A DNA stretch of 64,000 bases, taken from contig OW388292.1 of NCBI GenBank assembly GCA_936450465.1, positions 29,214,368-29,278,367 on the forward strand. The letters are read 5' to 3'. The stretch is from Gibbula magus. Lineage: Eukaryota; Mollusca; Gastropoda; Trochida; Trochidae. The stretch's first letter is position 1. Every line of letters begins with the position of its first letter. The position numbers and the translations under genes are program-made. The notes beneath the pieces were generated by a model. It did not search any database. It was given only the letters and a program-made list of their open reading frames with translations, and was not told the origin of the DNA. Shown piece after piece: positions 25,003-37,955 of this stretch.

Positions 25003-25221
25003 ATGGTTACTGTGCTTGTATTATTAGGGCTTGTGTTGCCCTTTGCAATCAACGGCCAGGTGTTGGTCAGAAAAAGGGATTTAACCGTCAACGTTGGCCG
25101 GTCAGTGTTTCTGGAGCGAGAGGACCTTGTGTTCGTTCGTGATAGAAGAGGGGTGGATTGTCGGGTAGAGGTGGTGGACACAGACCCCATCACACAAAGA
25201 GTCGGCACCATCGAGCCAGAG
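25003..25221 (+). CDS. FRAS1/FREM-family extracellular matrix protein, first coding exon (FREM1/FREM2-like), partial
   Basis: Family role: FRAS1, FREM1 and FREM2 are large secreted or membrane-anchored proteins that form a complex in the sublamina densa of epithelial basement membranes and hold epithelium to the underlying matrix. They consist of an N-terminal region, about twelve CSPG repeats and Calx-beta domains. What is seen: 73 codons. Residues 1-18 form a signal peptide (MVTVLVLLGLVLPFAING). Residues 19-73 match the conserved N-terminal region: VLVRKRDLTVNVGRSVFLE, then EDLVF, a Cys at 53 in DCRVEVV, then DPITQRVGTIEPE. The motif with Cys, VEVV, P(I/V)TQRVG and a following P is characteristic of FREM1-type proteins. 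The exon is 24933-25221, with acceptor TTGCAG at the left and donor GAG|GTAGGT at the right, phase 0. I chose ATG 25003 for its Kozak context and its placement at the hydrophobic core; ATG 24973 in the same frame would add ten residues. The frame is open back to the acceptor. The rest of the protein (family members exceed 2000 residues) is not in view, so the next exon is probably beyond a long intron. The overlapping minus-strand frame (24888-25238) is a shadow. Confidence 0.82.
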
Positions 25222-27575
25222 GTAGGTTCATTTGGCACATCGGGTTGGGTGCTTGCCTTGCTCGAGAATATTTGAGTTTTAACTACATGTATTTGTAATT
25301 TCCGATTGATAACTTTGATGCTCGTCTTGTTCTGGACTTTCTGAGTATTTTGTGTACGACCAATTCGTTTGTTTTGATTTTAGATAATAAGGTTAGATGT
25401 TTCTTTCTTGAGAGACTTGATTGAATGATGGTAGTGTTCTCACAATTTTCAAATAAGAAGGTGGTATTTTAGGCGATTTAGCTGATCGTGTTGGCATCAA
25501 TGATGTTTACAGTACTAACGTTCCTTGAGGCTATCCATACGACTAAACGTATCAGATTGGTATGGTAATGGATAACAGCTACTTCCGACGAACACAAACC
25601 TACCGGTTTTATTGATTGATTTAGAGCTGTATATGTCTGGTTTTCCAATTTCTTGTCGATATTACCGCCATCAGCAAATTACGTTATCAATGTCTGCTGT
25701 TTAATGAAGGATGTGAATGGAAAGGCTGCAAACGGATTTTTTAATAACTCTAATTGATATGACTGTTTTCGTATCAAACAGAAACGGAACCGTATGTGCC
25801 ATACCAGACGAAATTCCGGGCTTTAAGTTCACACGCAATTCGATTTCTTCCGAATGCGACGACAAGGTCAACGAAGGATAAAATGTCATTAAGATGTTGT
25901 CCTAACAGGAAATTACGTATAGGTTTTTCAATTTCCACTTCGGGTCAGCCAATTTGGTTTAATATCAATGCAACGTCAAGCAATTTATAACATTTAGTTT
26001 TCATTTTGAGCTTGACTAAACAGAAGGAATGACTTTATCGCTACGTACGTTCGTGTATCCTGGCCCTGATAACTCCACCTATCATCTTGATACAAAGTTG
26101 AAATAAATTACCTGGGCAGAGCTAAACCTTATAAAGTGGCCAGGGTGAAAGCAGATATCTTCCTCAGCCTTGATCGCCTGGTTAAAACGCACTGTTAGTT
26201 TGTGAAATACAAAGGGGCGTAGTCATCGCCTTGCTTGAGGCTCCTATTCCGACAAATCATTCCATATTTATCAAGTCTAGAATTTCAAACAAACAAATCT
26301 ATTTTTGTGTGAATTTGTTCAAATACTATTCTTTATTGTAGCAGGTTCTAACTCTCAAATCAATGTTGAATAATATCTAAATATTCATATTCTTAGAGGC
26401 TGAGATATCTGAATCATGTCTGAATATTAGTACTGATCGATACTTTGTTAAGAGCTTCTGTGTTAAAATTGCATAAAATCATCAATAGATATGCATTTTA
26501 TATGGGGAATTTCTTGATGACATACCAATTTATTCTACTTTTCACAACCCCCAGACCTTTGACACTTATAAAAGATTTTTCATTTTGCAATTCAAATTTT
26601 TTTGTTCATAAGCCACCATTTCTGCAAAACAATATTGCCAAAACAAAAGGTGGACGCATTGTCATCAAGAACTGATGTATTATGCATGGTGCATAGCACA
26701 AAGCCTTTCCTCGTGCACATTATTCTCTGTAGTGGGCCCTTTATCCCGCCGATCTGAGGAACATGTAAAGGAATTAGCATTCACTGTCGTTAACGGTAGC
26801 AATGTATTATTTACACAGCAGGCCAACAGACACCTTTATCACAAATACATCTGATAGTTAGCAGCTTTCTTTTGTCTATACGTGCTTACAAGACGAAAAA
26901 CATCTATATTTTCATTATCTTTGGGATGTTTTATTCATACACAACCATACTTTTTGTTACTAGAGACAATATGCTTATGTTTACACACATGTGTATTAGT
27001 CCCTGTATGCTGGCTGTGTTCCATGGTAGACTGTACTATGATTGATGGTAGTCAACTAATATGGGCGTGTAGTGCCTGTGTTAATCTATTAGTTTATTTA
27101 ATCTCAATGGGCTGTATGCAGTAGTCATTATGGTAAGATATGTCACGTTATATGAGCCCATAAACTGACATTATATTCTCCTCCTGCGATCTCATTTAAC
27201 CCTCCTTGCTGTAGTCAAGATAGGCTGTCTTCCACACATTTAGAATAACACGATAAGGGAGAAGGAACAAAAATGATATTAAAGTCAAGCGCCGTGTAAA
27301 CACTCTCTTTCATTTACTTCAATATGGGTTTCAGATAAAATTGATATGTGTATGTAAAAGTTTAAAAACTATTGAAACTATGATTTATTGGTTAACAAAA
27401 ACATGCAAATTGCAAGACAATTGTCAGTTTCAAAATACTGAATAACAATAGGATTACAGAATGAAATGGTACCAAGGAAACCAAGATTATCAATTCCTAC
27501 AAACATCTCCGATTTCTTGCATTACGTTATACGTTCCTAAAATGTAACCTCTTCTATGTCTTATATGTGCCATTC

Positions 27576-27808
27576 TTAAAGGGACACAACGTCGAGGATA
27601 AAAATGAGTCCCATTTTTATTTTAACTATGCTAATTAGAGTGTCTGCTAACGTGTAACGCTTCGCTTCACTGTCTACATGCAAAGTTTGTATTACCAATT
27701 ACGTCAATTGTCTGAAATTGGGTGTCTGTGACTTGTAAGAAGACATGTTAATTAGCATAGGTAGATACACATAATCTGATTTTTATCCTCGACGCGGTGT
27801 CCCTTTAA
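27576..27808. mobile_element. TTAA-flanked MITE (233 bp) with long terminal inverted repeats
   Basis: Left end: TTAA, AGGGACACAACGTCGAGG, ATAAAAAT. Right end as reverse complement: TTAA, AGGGACACCGCGTCGAGG, ATAAAAAT. The outer inverted repeat has 24 of 26 bases matching after TTAA. A second inverted pair lies further inside (TATGCTAATTAG against CTAATTAGCATA-type at about 27627 and 27750), so most of the element can fold into one long hairpin. There is no coding capacity. TTAA at both edges fits a piggyBac-type target-site duplication. Confidence 0.85.
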
Positions 27809-30260
27809 AGTGAATCTTACCATATATCATCATGTCTTTATATATATAACTATATCTATCTACAACACAAAGCACCTTATGTATTTTAGGACACATGGTC
27901 AGAGTTGCTCTCCCTCGACGAATGTAACACACATAGTTTATATATACGGCGTAGACCATTGTTTCCTTTGATTGACACAATGCAGTACACTGCTATCCTA
28001 CGAATGCACACGTTAGCATTACCCCTAGTTTTAACCCGCGACCTCCTGCCGTTTACGGAGTCAGACTAATTGGGGAATGACAGTTGACGTTTCCATTTGA
28101 CGCAAAAAGGTTAAAGCAGCAGCTAACATCATGTCATATTATATATACGTCGTGTCATACAGCACGTTTCATTAGTGTTGACGCTGATGGTGTTTTCTGA
28201 TTTGCTGTAGGGAGAAACTTGGGCTTTCAGTATACTAAAATATACCTATATACTTAGTATACTATATATAGATTATAAAGGACTCAAAATTTGGGGTATG
28301 TTTTAGGACTCGAGGAAGAATATCGTTGAACCGTTACTGTCGTTGGGAAATAAAGAGTCTGTGAAAAGTCACTTGAACCTATAACGTTTGAATACGCATA
28401 AAGGTGAAGTTCTAAGGTACACATTACATAAAGTCGTTACACTACCGGAAGACGCAGCAGTCTAACTATAATGAATGGCTTGTTAAACACGTGCATCGAC
28501 TAGATATAACCACATCAGGAGAGACAGCGAATAATATCAAAACCCAAAGATACTTCATATGATCCATTGTACGTTTACATTGCAATAAGACTATGCAACA
28601 AATGTGTTATATAAAATGAATGATTAAACTAACCAGGAACGACATCTTATCAAGATTAACACGATAAATTGTGTATTCATCTCGCACCCATCATGACCAT
28701 ATAGATATGACATATGCTACATCGCAATATGATAATGCAGCAATCTTGCATCTCTTCGCTGCATCAGAATCCGCTGTAAAGATACCATCATTCACACAGT
28801 GAATTTCAACATGTCAACACCGCTCTGATAAATAGACCACCCTCCCTTCACATCTCTCACGGGTCTCGACACCATCCATTAATTTCAACTCTCTACCTAG
28901 AAACCTCCTTTCAAGAAACAATTTCCCTGCATTTACTGATTGACCAGGCTTGAGAGACCGCAGTCGCTGAGGGTGGTATGTACCTGCCACGTAACGTGGT
29001 TCAAACTAGGTGCCAAACGCTGATGTTCTCTTGTATTAAATGGCCTGCCACATTCTTAAGATGTAAAAATAAACTTGAATCATGTCAAACGGAAGTTCAT
29101 TCATCTAGGTGTTGAAAATCGTTTTGTTACCTGTTTAGCTATTCGGGGATTTATGGTGGTCCTAAAAATGTTATTAAAAATGTATGACATCTTGACATGT
29201 ACTTACATGTCCATCAATGTCTCCATAAATTATCATGTGTTTGCTTTTTTCAGTTATTACTTTCTATAATGCTCTTTGAGAAGTTTATGTTTTCTTGGTA
29301 TTTCATTGTACACTAAGTCATTGGCCCTCTGTGTACTTCAGATAAAGAACTTAATGAAAAGTAGATCACGATTACCTTCACTAATATTGCTATCTTTGCT
29401 ATATATTTCAGTGTATGAAAATATATAATACATGTATTTGAAATACATTATACAACATATAAAATATGATAATATACATAATGTTATTTTACATTAGAAT
29501 TAGTGAAATATTTGGTTTACAGGAACATAAACATAAACATAAATGATTAATGATCGATATATTTTAAATTAATTATGTAATGATGATCAATAGAGAATTG
29601 ACACTTTAATCAATTGAAAATATTTGCGTAGCGCATCTGTTAACACCGTCACGTAGTGTTTGCAAGATTTTATTTAAAGCTTAGTTACACCAGGTGTTAG
29701 CCAATGTATTTACTCAGATTGTTCTGTTTACATAAACAAGGACATTGAAGATTAACCCAATGCAATTCGTGACATAATTACACTTGTAAAACATTGATTA
29801 TTCTCTTAAGGTAGGCTAAACAAACAAAAATATATTCTTAACACATAAACTCACCTCCAGTCTTCAATAATTTAATACTTACAATCTATACTTCAACACT
29901 TAACAATGTAATCATATATGTGAACTATCATGTAGACATATCATGTACGTGCAAACGATGTGAAGAGGACACAAACTATAAAATGAAGTTTTACTCAGAA
30001 TGTTTTTATGCACACTTCTTGTCTTCATATCATACCTTTTTTATTTTTTAAATACCACAGCAAGTTTAAGAAAACTTGCGAATTTATTTAACATTCTCAA
30101 ATTGTACCACCGTCAAACAAGTATGTATATATATACAATATATGTGTACATTCCGCATCGTTTAGCATTACAAATACATGTACTTGTTTTGTTACATACA
30201 ATCAACCATGTTTTGAAAAAAAGTGACATGTACACTTTGCAAACCATGTTTGCTTAACAT

Positions 30261-30285
30261 GTATATATATATATATATATATATA
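30261..30285. repeat. (TA)n microsatellite
   Basis: About twelve TA units in an AT-rich context. No function is suggested. Confidence 0.9.
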
Positions 30286-33208
30286 CCGATACTGCATGCA
30301 CCAAGTCTGCCTTTCATCTGTGCAGTGAAGTGCATGTTAAGTAACTGTTACTTAGTTAGAAGTACGTACATCCATACATGAGTTCACAATGTGCAGAGTC
30401 TAATGATATTCACTCTGCTACATATGCATCAACATCTATTACAAATAATTCAACAAACTTTATATGTTATTTTATACCTATCTGAATAAATCCTGAAATG
30501 TTCAATGTAATGTTTATCATGTGTGGTTTCTTGCACATATACAAAAAAATAATTAAACTGAAATGTACAACTGTATGAATAATGGCCATGCAAGTATTGC
30601 TTAACACGAATAAATGTTTACACAATGTATGTTGTGACATGGTCTTAGATGTCCCCGATAAGTTCCATTGCTTCAAGGTGTTCAAGTGAAGTGTTTTGTA
30701 TTCTTCTCTAATCTGCGTGTGGCCAATGGAGGCTTCAACTTGTGATTTATAACTGTGAATATATCACTTATATTACCCGTTGATACCCCCATTTTCACTT
30801 TATATCCCATATAAATAAACGCTACGAAGAAAGGACAATATACACTTAATTCTTCAACAAATAAAGAAATCTGCAAATAGAAAATAAATCGTAAACGAAG
30901 ATATTGTCACTTCACATAAACTTAGAATATCTCTTTTCAACAGTGATTTATTTGTAATCCACACAAAATCCAGGTTTTTAACGTTTATGACTATTTCATT
31001 TCTCCAAAGTAGAAAAAGGTAATTTTATGTGGATTTGTTATTCAGTTCCTGCGTTCAAAGCAGCAGATCCCCCTCTGATACACATCACCTGTGTGATGTC
31101 GTTTAAATAATGAGATGGCATCACACCGCTGTTACACCACGTCTTCATCAGCGGCGTTCCGTCAGCCTCAAAACACGATTAGTTGCGAGGAATATAGAAT
31201 CTTCCCATTTAATTTTCCGTCTGATTGCAAACTGCATCAAAAAGTGCATTGCATTTGACAACTCAGTCGCAAAGATGAGAGGAGTGTTTTTACACGGCAA
31301 TGAACTAGGCCGTATTAATTAGTAATGGAAAAGTTCAGGTTTCGGAACTGCTCCTGGATTAGTTTAAGGGAAGTAGTATTTGTTAGCCCAATTGAGGCTA
31401 GAACGTTTTACATGTGCACATCTTTGGAATTTGTAAGTTAATTGATTTCGTTCAAGATTAGACATCTTAGAATGTTGTTAACAGTGTTTCTACACACGTC
31501 ACTAGTCTAGTCCTTGAGCAATACATTAGAATGCTGCAGAATATATCCATATACTTGATATATTATTTCAAAAGTAAAAGTAACCCGGGAGTAGAAACTA
31601 ACACAGATCCCACCCTAGACCCGAATATTACTTAGTATATATGTCTCCGGCCCAAGAGAAAAAAATTAGAAATTTTGTCCTTGTATCCAATTTGCATCTT
31701 AAAAAAGTAAAATTCCTAATTGGTCATCCTTTGGCAAAGTCCTATTACTTTGTCGTGGAAAGCGATTCAGTAATGATAGTTCATTGTCAATTGGATATGT
31801 ATTACACTTCATGTGTATTCCTACTCTACAGTGAAACGTGAAGCGAGTTGCTGCTGCTTAAAGGAGATGTATTTGCACACAATATGCCATCAACGTCACA
31901 AAAACATCACTTGAATAGTTGCTTTATCACCTGTTTGCGTTTATCTCAAGATGTTCATGTTGTGGAACGATTTCCAACCGCTTGTGTACTCTCTCCTTGT
32001 GTTTCGTGTAAGACAAAGTCTTTGCAGAATGTACTTAGTTTTATCATGAGGGCATGTGTGATATGTTATGATTTGTTATGTAAGTGCCGCTGGCATTATC
32101 CTTAATACTTCCCAAACATTAATATGTTTCTTTATAATTCGTGTAATTCTACAGTTCTTTCGAGTTTTTTCTTTCATAAAGACGCTGTCTATCACATACA
32201 TCACAAAATATATGCGCCTTTTTATTTTTGATCTGTTTAGAATACCTCTGGCAAAAGCCATAACAGATGTTTTATAATATCTCATTTCTCATTGGGTATG
32301 AGCTAGTACATATGCAGATCGTTTTATTCTATTGTTGAAAAGTTGTCTTGTATGTTCAGCATGTTGTAATTTTATTTGTTGTATTTTGAGAAAGTCACGT
32401 TTTGACGATTGTTATCGTTCATCAAAGCACATTGTATATGAATTTGGATTTTTAAGGTGAATCGTTTAAAAATAGTTTATATCATTTAGTACAGGTACAA
32501 ATGAAATAGTGCAATTTATTATTTCAATTTTTTTTAAATACATGTTTGGTATTTGTGATAGTATGAAAAAAGTTCAAATAATGGCAATTACTTTCAAAGT
32601 GAGTCACCCCAATCCGTATAGCAACCTTTAAGATAATGTCACTTGTCGACAACTCTGCTCCTCTCGATAATGCCATTTGCAAACCCTCCTGCCAAAACAA
32701 TTTTAACTTTTTATAGTGATTAATATGCAAACTCAGGTGCATATGTTTGCCTTAAATACTCTTCCTTTGACTGTTATTAAAAACATATTATGTTTATTAT
32801 TGATATGTAAATGTACATGTATATACATTTTGTTTTGAACTGGTATATGTACCAGCTTATGACTATACCGAAATGACTTAGTGATACAAAATGTTTTCTC
32901 TTATTTACAATCTTAGATAATAAGGTGATCTCTTAAATATCAAATCTAAAGTTACCTACGATGTCCCTATTTCACACAAGGACATACATGTGTCTATTTC
33001 AATAGCAAAACGTTATTCTTTTGAGATCATTGATTGAGTAATGTCAAACATGCTATGCGTCTTAAGCTTGTTCCTATTGTGCAAATATGTATTATAAATA
33101 CATATTATAATATATATTTAGTACCACGTGACGTAGCTCTTCAGAAGGAGAAGTTAAGTTTAAATAGTCTTTTTTCTAACCGACCTATTGACATAAGGCA
33201 TACGTCTT

Positions 33209-33229
33209 GTACATGTACATGTACATGTA
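33209..33229. repeat. (GTACAT)n palindromic tandem repeat
   Basis: Three and a half units of a self-complementary hexamer (ACATGT register), giving a short perfect palindrome. ATGTAC words are common in the window; this is the longest run. Confidence 0.8.
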
Positions 33230-33471
33230 GTTGAAGCAAAACACAGTCTCACACCTACAAACTCCGTGAGTTGTGAACCTACCTCCGATTTATGTAGCAT
33301 GTACACTCTACTGCTTAAAATGTCACAGGGTTGCACTAGCTATAGGACTCTCCAGTACAGACCAGAACTCCTTGTCTATAAATCTAGTTAGGTTCGAGGT
33401 GGAGTAATGTTATTCCGATGACTTGCACCTATGTAAAGGTGCTGACATACATGTTCGCCAGCGTTCTTATT

Positions 33472-33545
33472 TACCTGCCGACTGTAGTGACATATACACA
33501 CCTGGGACACCTGGGCAATTAGACGCTCAGGTGTCTATCTACCTG
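33472..33545. promoter_or_regulatory. Tight CAGGTR cluster
   Basis: Five CAGGTG/CAGGTA-type words lie within 74 bases: TACCTG at 33472, CACCTG at 33499, CACCTG at 33508, CAGGTG at 33528 and TACCTG at 33540. The two CACCTG copies sit nine bases apart in CACCTGGGA/CACCTGGGC. It is a candidate E-box/zinc-finger enhancer core inside the putative intron; the role is inferred from density only. Confidence 0.35.
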
Positions 33546-34180
33546 TGTTTCTCTACCAGTGATACTTTGTATTGTTACTGATAAGTGACACTTAACTTAG
33601 AGATTGTGTGACTAGTTGTGGGCTTGTCCTTTTCATGCTTCATATCATGGGTGTATATATGAACTATCACTGAAAACTCCTGATACCTAGGAGTGATTCG
33701 GACGTGAAAATGTAGATGCGTCTTTGTATGTCAATAAGTAAAAACACGAGACAGCAATCAAAGGTTTTCTATGCATGATATACAATAGCAGTAGATTGTA
33801 GATGTGAAGAGATATCTACTTGGAGGAGGGTTTCAAAGGAACGTATAATTGCCAGTTTAGCATTGCACTTGTTAAAAACTCGGGTGACGATCATGAATGA
33901 GAATATGCCCCTCCCTCTACTATTGCCATCACCTTTAACAGATATCCTCATGATATCAAAGTTGGTATCAAAATTACCAAACTTGAAAACGGACACGCAT
34001 TTTATTTTTCAAAATATAAAATTGTGTGGGTGATAATAATACATGACATATCTGTCACTTAATTTTAGCTTTACAAACAATTGTTTACATGTAAAGCACA
34101 CATGTTCATATGATGCGTTAAGATTCCAACTAATATGCTTTTATGAAATCATTGCCTTTTAACTAATTGTATAAAGAAGC

Positions 34181-34478
34181 GCGGACCATTAGAGGTCAAC
34201 TCTTAACCGTCAGTTTAAACTTATATACGCTCTGACTATTAGAGGCCAAGTCTTATTCTTCAGTTTACTCTGACCACAGAAGCCAAATTTTAACCATCAG
34301 TTTTACCTGGTTTAACTTAAATACGCTGTGACCGTTGGAGGTCAAGTCTTAACCTTCAGTTTAAACTTGAACACGTTATAACCATTAGAGGTCTTATTTT
34401 TCAGTTTAAACATTAAGAGCCGCTGACTAGTTGAGGCCAACTCTTAACCTTTGGTTTACACACCTCTGACCATAAGAC
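34181..34478. repeat. Diverged minisatellite, about 45-55 bp unit, six to seven copies
   Basis: A consensus close to CTGACCATTAGAGGTCAAG, then TCTTAACCTTCAGTTTAAAC, then TTAAATACG repeats with substitutions and indels. GACC/GACT-ATTAGAGG-like starts occur at about 34184, 34234, 34271, 34329, 34379, 34424 and 34466. TCAGTTTA recurs at the equivalent place in most units. Units vary in length, so it is an old array. Confidence 0.85.
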
Positions 34479-34498
34479 ATTTAGCTACTCCACCCACC

Positions 34499-34587
34499 CA
34501 GGTGGACACAGGCGTGTACTGTAAATCACGGGTATCAAATGAGACGGGTACCTGTGAAGGTACTTGGATGAAACAGACCTCCAGGTA
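34499..34587. promoter_or_regulatory. CAGGTR group next to the minisatellite
   Basis: CAGGTG at 34499, TACCTG at 34549 and CAGGTA at 34582 lie just downstream of the 34.2-34.5 kb array in a GC-richer block. This group is weaker than the 33.5 kb cluster; the two together lie within about 1.1 kb. Confidence 0.2.
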
Positions 34588-35532
34588 ACCTCCCGCTTTG
34601 ATACATGCCGCCTGAACAAGGTGTGACGCAATGGAGAGACAGGGTATCATTGCTTGTGGTCTTGATCTCACAGTCTGACATATTTATAGGGATCAGCGTT
34701 TAATGATGCTAAGATGGACAGGGGTATCAAGCCATGATTGGGGGTAGTTGAAGAGGGGTGAAATAAGGGTGGGGAACGACACCGCAGATCAGAGGGAGAT
34801 CCTAGGAGAGATTAGAGCTTCAATTTGTTCCTTTCGGTGGGGTAGGTCAGTTTAGGGGAATGGGCACAATTTGTCTTGTTTTGATGTTTGCATTAAGCTA
34901 GTGTTACAATTAAGACAGAGAGGACCTCCTAGTTGATGGAATTACCTCATCACCACCCCGCGACTCCCTTCATGTTTGTGGGACATTTAAGGGTATACCC
35001 CCTCGTAGATACTATTGTTCCTCCAGACCTATAGCGGAGATCGATGGGGTGCGAACAGCAGGGGGACCTCCAGGAGCAATGCCGGGATGTTGAGATGACA
35101 AGTGCTGTTCCAGTAGTCGTATTCAGCACGTAGTTTTGTGAGTCGGATTATCAGTGTCCAACAGAGACGTTACCTTATTAATTGTCTTCCGAGGTTTGAA
35201 ATGCTTGTTAAACTCAGCTCTCCTTCGTTTTAATGTTCCAGGTGGTTTGACACTTGACTAACGACTTGTCAACCAAGCAGTTGCAATGTACGTTATTTAA
35301 CAAATGATTCTAAGTTATCAGTTTCCGTTAAGCACGTTGATGAAGATTAATTTCATAAGATCACAAAAAGCTCTAAAAGAACCAGTGCGTCCCAAATTGT
35401 AGCTTAATCATGTTTACAGATAATTGATAATTGATATTTCTACCTGTAAAAGGTCTGTCGAGGTGATCCTGTGATCCTTTGTGTCAACAATAAATCTTAT
35501 CTTTGTGTAATTTACTCACATCTATATAAACC

Positions 35533-35713
<181 letters not shown>

Positions 35714-36299
35714 ACTCTAGATGTACTTATATACTGTGCCTCTCTCTCCATTTTGGTTATTGGTGATTTTTGTCTTGGTTATGCCATTTTTCTTTGTCCC
35801 CAAACCAACCCATCTGATGTAATTAAGATCATGTCTGTTGTGAACGTCTCATTACTTTTGGGGTTTACTTATCTCGTCGTAAAAACAACAACTCTTAAAG
35901 TTCTTTTATAATTGACTGATTTCATCGTACCTATCCGAGGAGATCTTGCTGATAGTCGACAATTCACTACCATCGGTTAGACATTCCATAATTTGCTCAT
36001 TAAGTAAGACACAATCAACTTTACATCTTTCTATTTCGTGTTGTGCTGGCTTTTTGGTACTTCAATTACATCATTAGATTCGTGGATGCTGTAATGCAAT
36101 TCAGATACATGTAACAGTACCTGTCTACTTGAAATGACGATAATCTCGCAACACGTTAAATAGTAACATACATGCTTAAAATGCGAATTAATCAGATCCA
36201 GTTTGCCATTCCATTTGTTGCCAATTATGCCGAAATAATAATATTGTAACTCCATCCGTCCCCGTTCCCCCTCAATACATGAAAGATGCTCACGCATTC

Positions 36300-36700
36300 C
36301 TTGCTTCTCGTGGCCGTGTGTTTCTAATCAGGGGTAATATCAAACGTAGGTAAACTTGACCTGTACCCCCTATAATCAACCCCATCCAATACACATGCGG
36401 TAACCCGCAATTTGCGTAAATCTCAAAATCAGAACCACGTTCAGACAACATCTGATAGGCACATTGAAGAACTGTTCAGAGTTGTTCTATCAGTTATGAG
36501 GGAGGCAAACAAAGGTCCCGCTTCAAGTGCGTGTTGTTTTTAACGCTGTTGTCCCCCTGGACTCCCCCGATGAGGCAATAACGCCGCCCCTCTACCGTTC
36601 GTCTCATGCAATAGAAACATACCTCCCTGAACAATGTTACCGCTAACGACGCTGAAATCAGATTCCATTGACGAAGCGGTAAAGAACATTGTTACTACTG
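36300..36700. promoter_or_regulatory. Candidate conserved regulatory block with SOX-like sites
   Basis: The block is GC-richer than its surroundings, free of simple repeats and without a usable frame. It contains AACAAAG at 36508-36514 and GAACAATG at 36629-36636, both SOX-type words. It was called from composition and motif content only; no conservation data were available. Confidence 0.25.
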
Positions 36701-37500
36701 CGTTTAAATGGAACTAATTATAGTGGAGAGAGGAATCTCGCAACAATGTTCAGCTTATTTTTTTCAAGTTCGGAAATATTTGCAAGGAGGTTATATATGG
36801 AGACCAAATTCCTTCAAATATTATTTCCAAACCATGTACTGCATTGTTTCCGGCTTAACATTTCATTAGGACCCTTGGGTAACTAGAGTTGCTAACATAC
36901 AAATTCAGACTATATGAACTACCATTTTGATCTTATATGGGGTAGACGATCACAGCTGATGCCAATATATGCATAAAGAACATATCGTGTCACATACTTA
37001 GACCCTCTTCCGGTGAAGTTGAATTTATGTTTACTTTCATTGACAAATTTGACAATGCCTTGAATACCGCTTGTCATAAGATACCCGTTTCGCAGATTTC
37101 CTCAATTAAGAATTAATATTAAATTTCCAAAGAGAGACTTTCGATGAATGCAATAAAACGTGCATCAGTAGCTATAAACGTGTTTAGTATCGTGAGCCCT
37201 TTGCAAGTGGCCAGGGGAAGTCGTATCATGTTTCGAATTTATATAGACACAAAGACACTAGGTTTCTCCGATTAGCCGGGGTCCCTTTGTAGTAATTTAC
37301 CTGTGTATGTTATACAGGTATCTCTTACATTGCCGCAAACCAGGGGAGGTACTTTAGCACCTGTGTGTTCTAGGGAAGTGTGGAGGAGGGGGGTTATAAG
37401 GGGAAGGTTAAGTGTTATGAAGATGAACATTGGGGAATAATAAACAATAGGGTATTGATAGAGGAACGAAAAAAGCCATATACAGAAATGGAAAAGAAAT

Positions 37501-37523
37501 GGGGGGGGGGGGGGGGGGGGGGG
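37501..37523. repeat. Poly-G tract (23 G)
   Basis: An uninterrupted run of 23 G follows an A-rich stretch (GAAAAGAAAT). It can form a G-quadruplex. Long homopolymer G is unusual in AT-rich DNA and is prone to assembly error in length. Confidence 0.95.
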
Positions 37524-37589
37524 AGAAAATGAGAGAGATCAATGTTGATTTAGACGATGTTGGTTTGAGAGGGCGAATGGCGAGAGAAT

Positions 37590-37955
37590 GATTGCAAAAG
37601 CAGATGAATGGTATTAGAAACAAGTATTAGGAAGACACATTCACGGTTTAGAACGGATATAGAAGTGGATAGACAAATGAATGATAATACAGGTATTGGG
37701 ATAGACAGGTGAACGATGTTAGAAGAAGGTATTGGGACGGAACATAATATTGTTTGAAAGATGTATTCATAGACAAATGAACCTTTTTCGAAATGTTACA
37801 TTGTATATTGGAATTGGATAGACAACTGAATGGTACTTAACTAAGGGCATGGAATAAACAGGTGAATGGTATAGACAATCAATGCTATTTGGATAAGGTA
37901 TTGGGGTGGAAACACGAACGGTAATAGAAAGAAGTATTGATGTAGATCAATGGCT
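37590..37955. repeat. Diverged minisatellite, about 35-45 bp unit
   Basis: Variants of GGATAGACAAATGAATGG, then TATTAGAAAAGGTATTGGG recur. GATAGACA/ATAGACA occurs at about 37669, 37700, 37769, 37828, and 37871, and GTATTGG or GTATTAG words recur between them. Copies differ by many substitutions and indels. The region is purine-rich on the plus strand from about 37380 to 38070. Confidence 0.7.

Noticed and set aside
24888..25238. 116-codon minus-strand frame opposite the FREM exon
   Set aside because: It is antisense to a well-supported coding exon, Ser/Thr/Arg-rich and without a domain; a shadow frame.
34181..34478. CRISPR array
   Set aside because: The repeats are diverged and not separated by unique spacers of constant length, and the genome is eukaryotic; it is a minisatellite.
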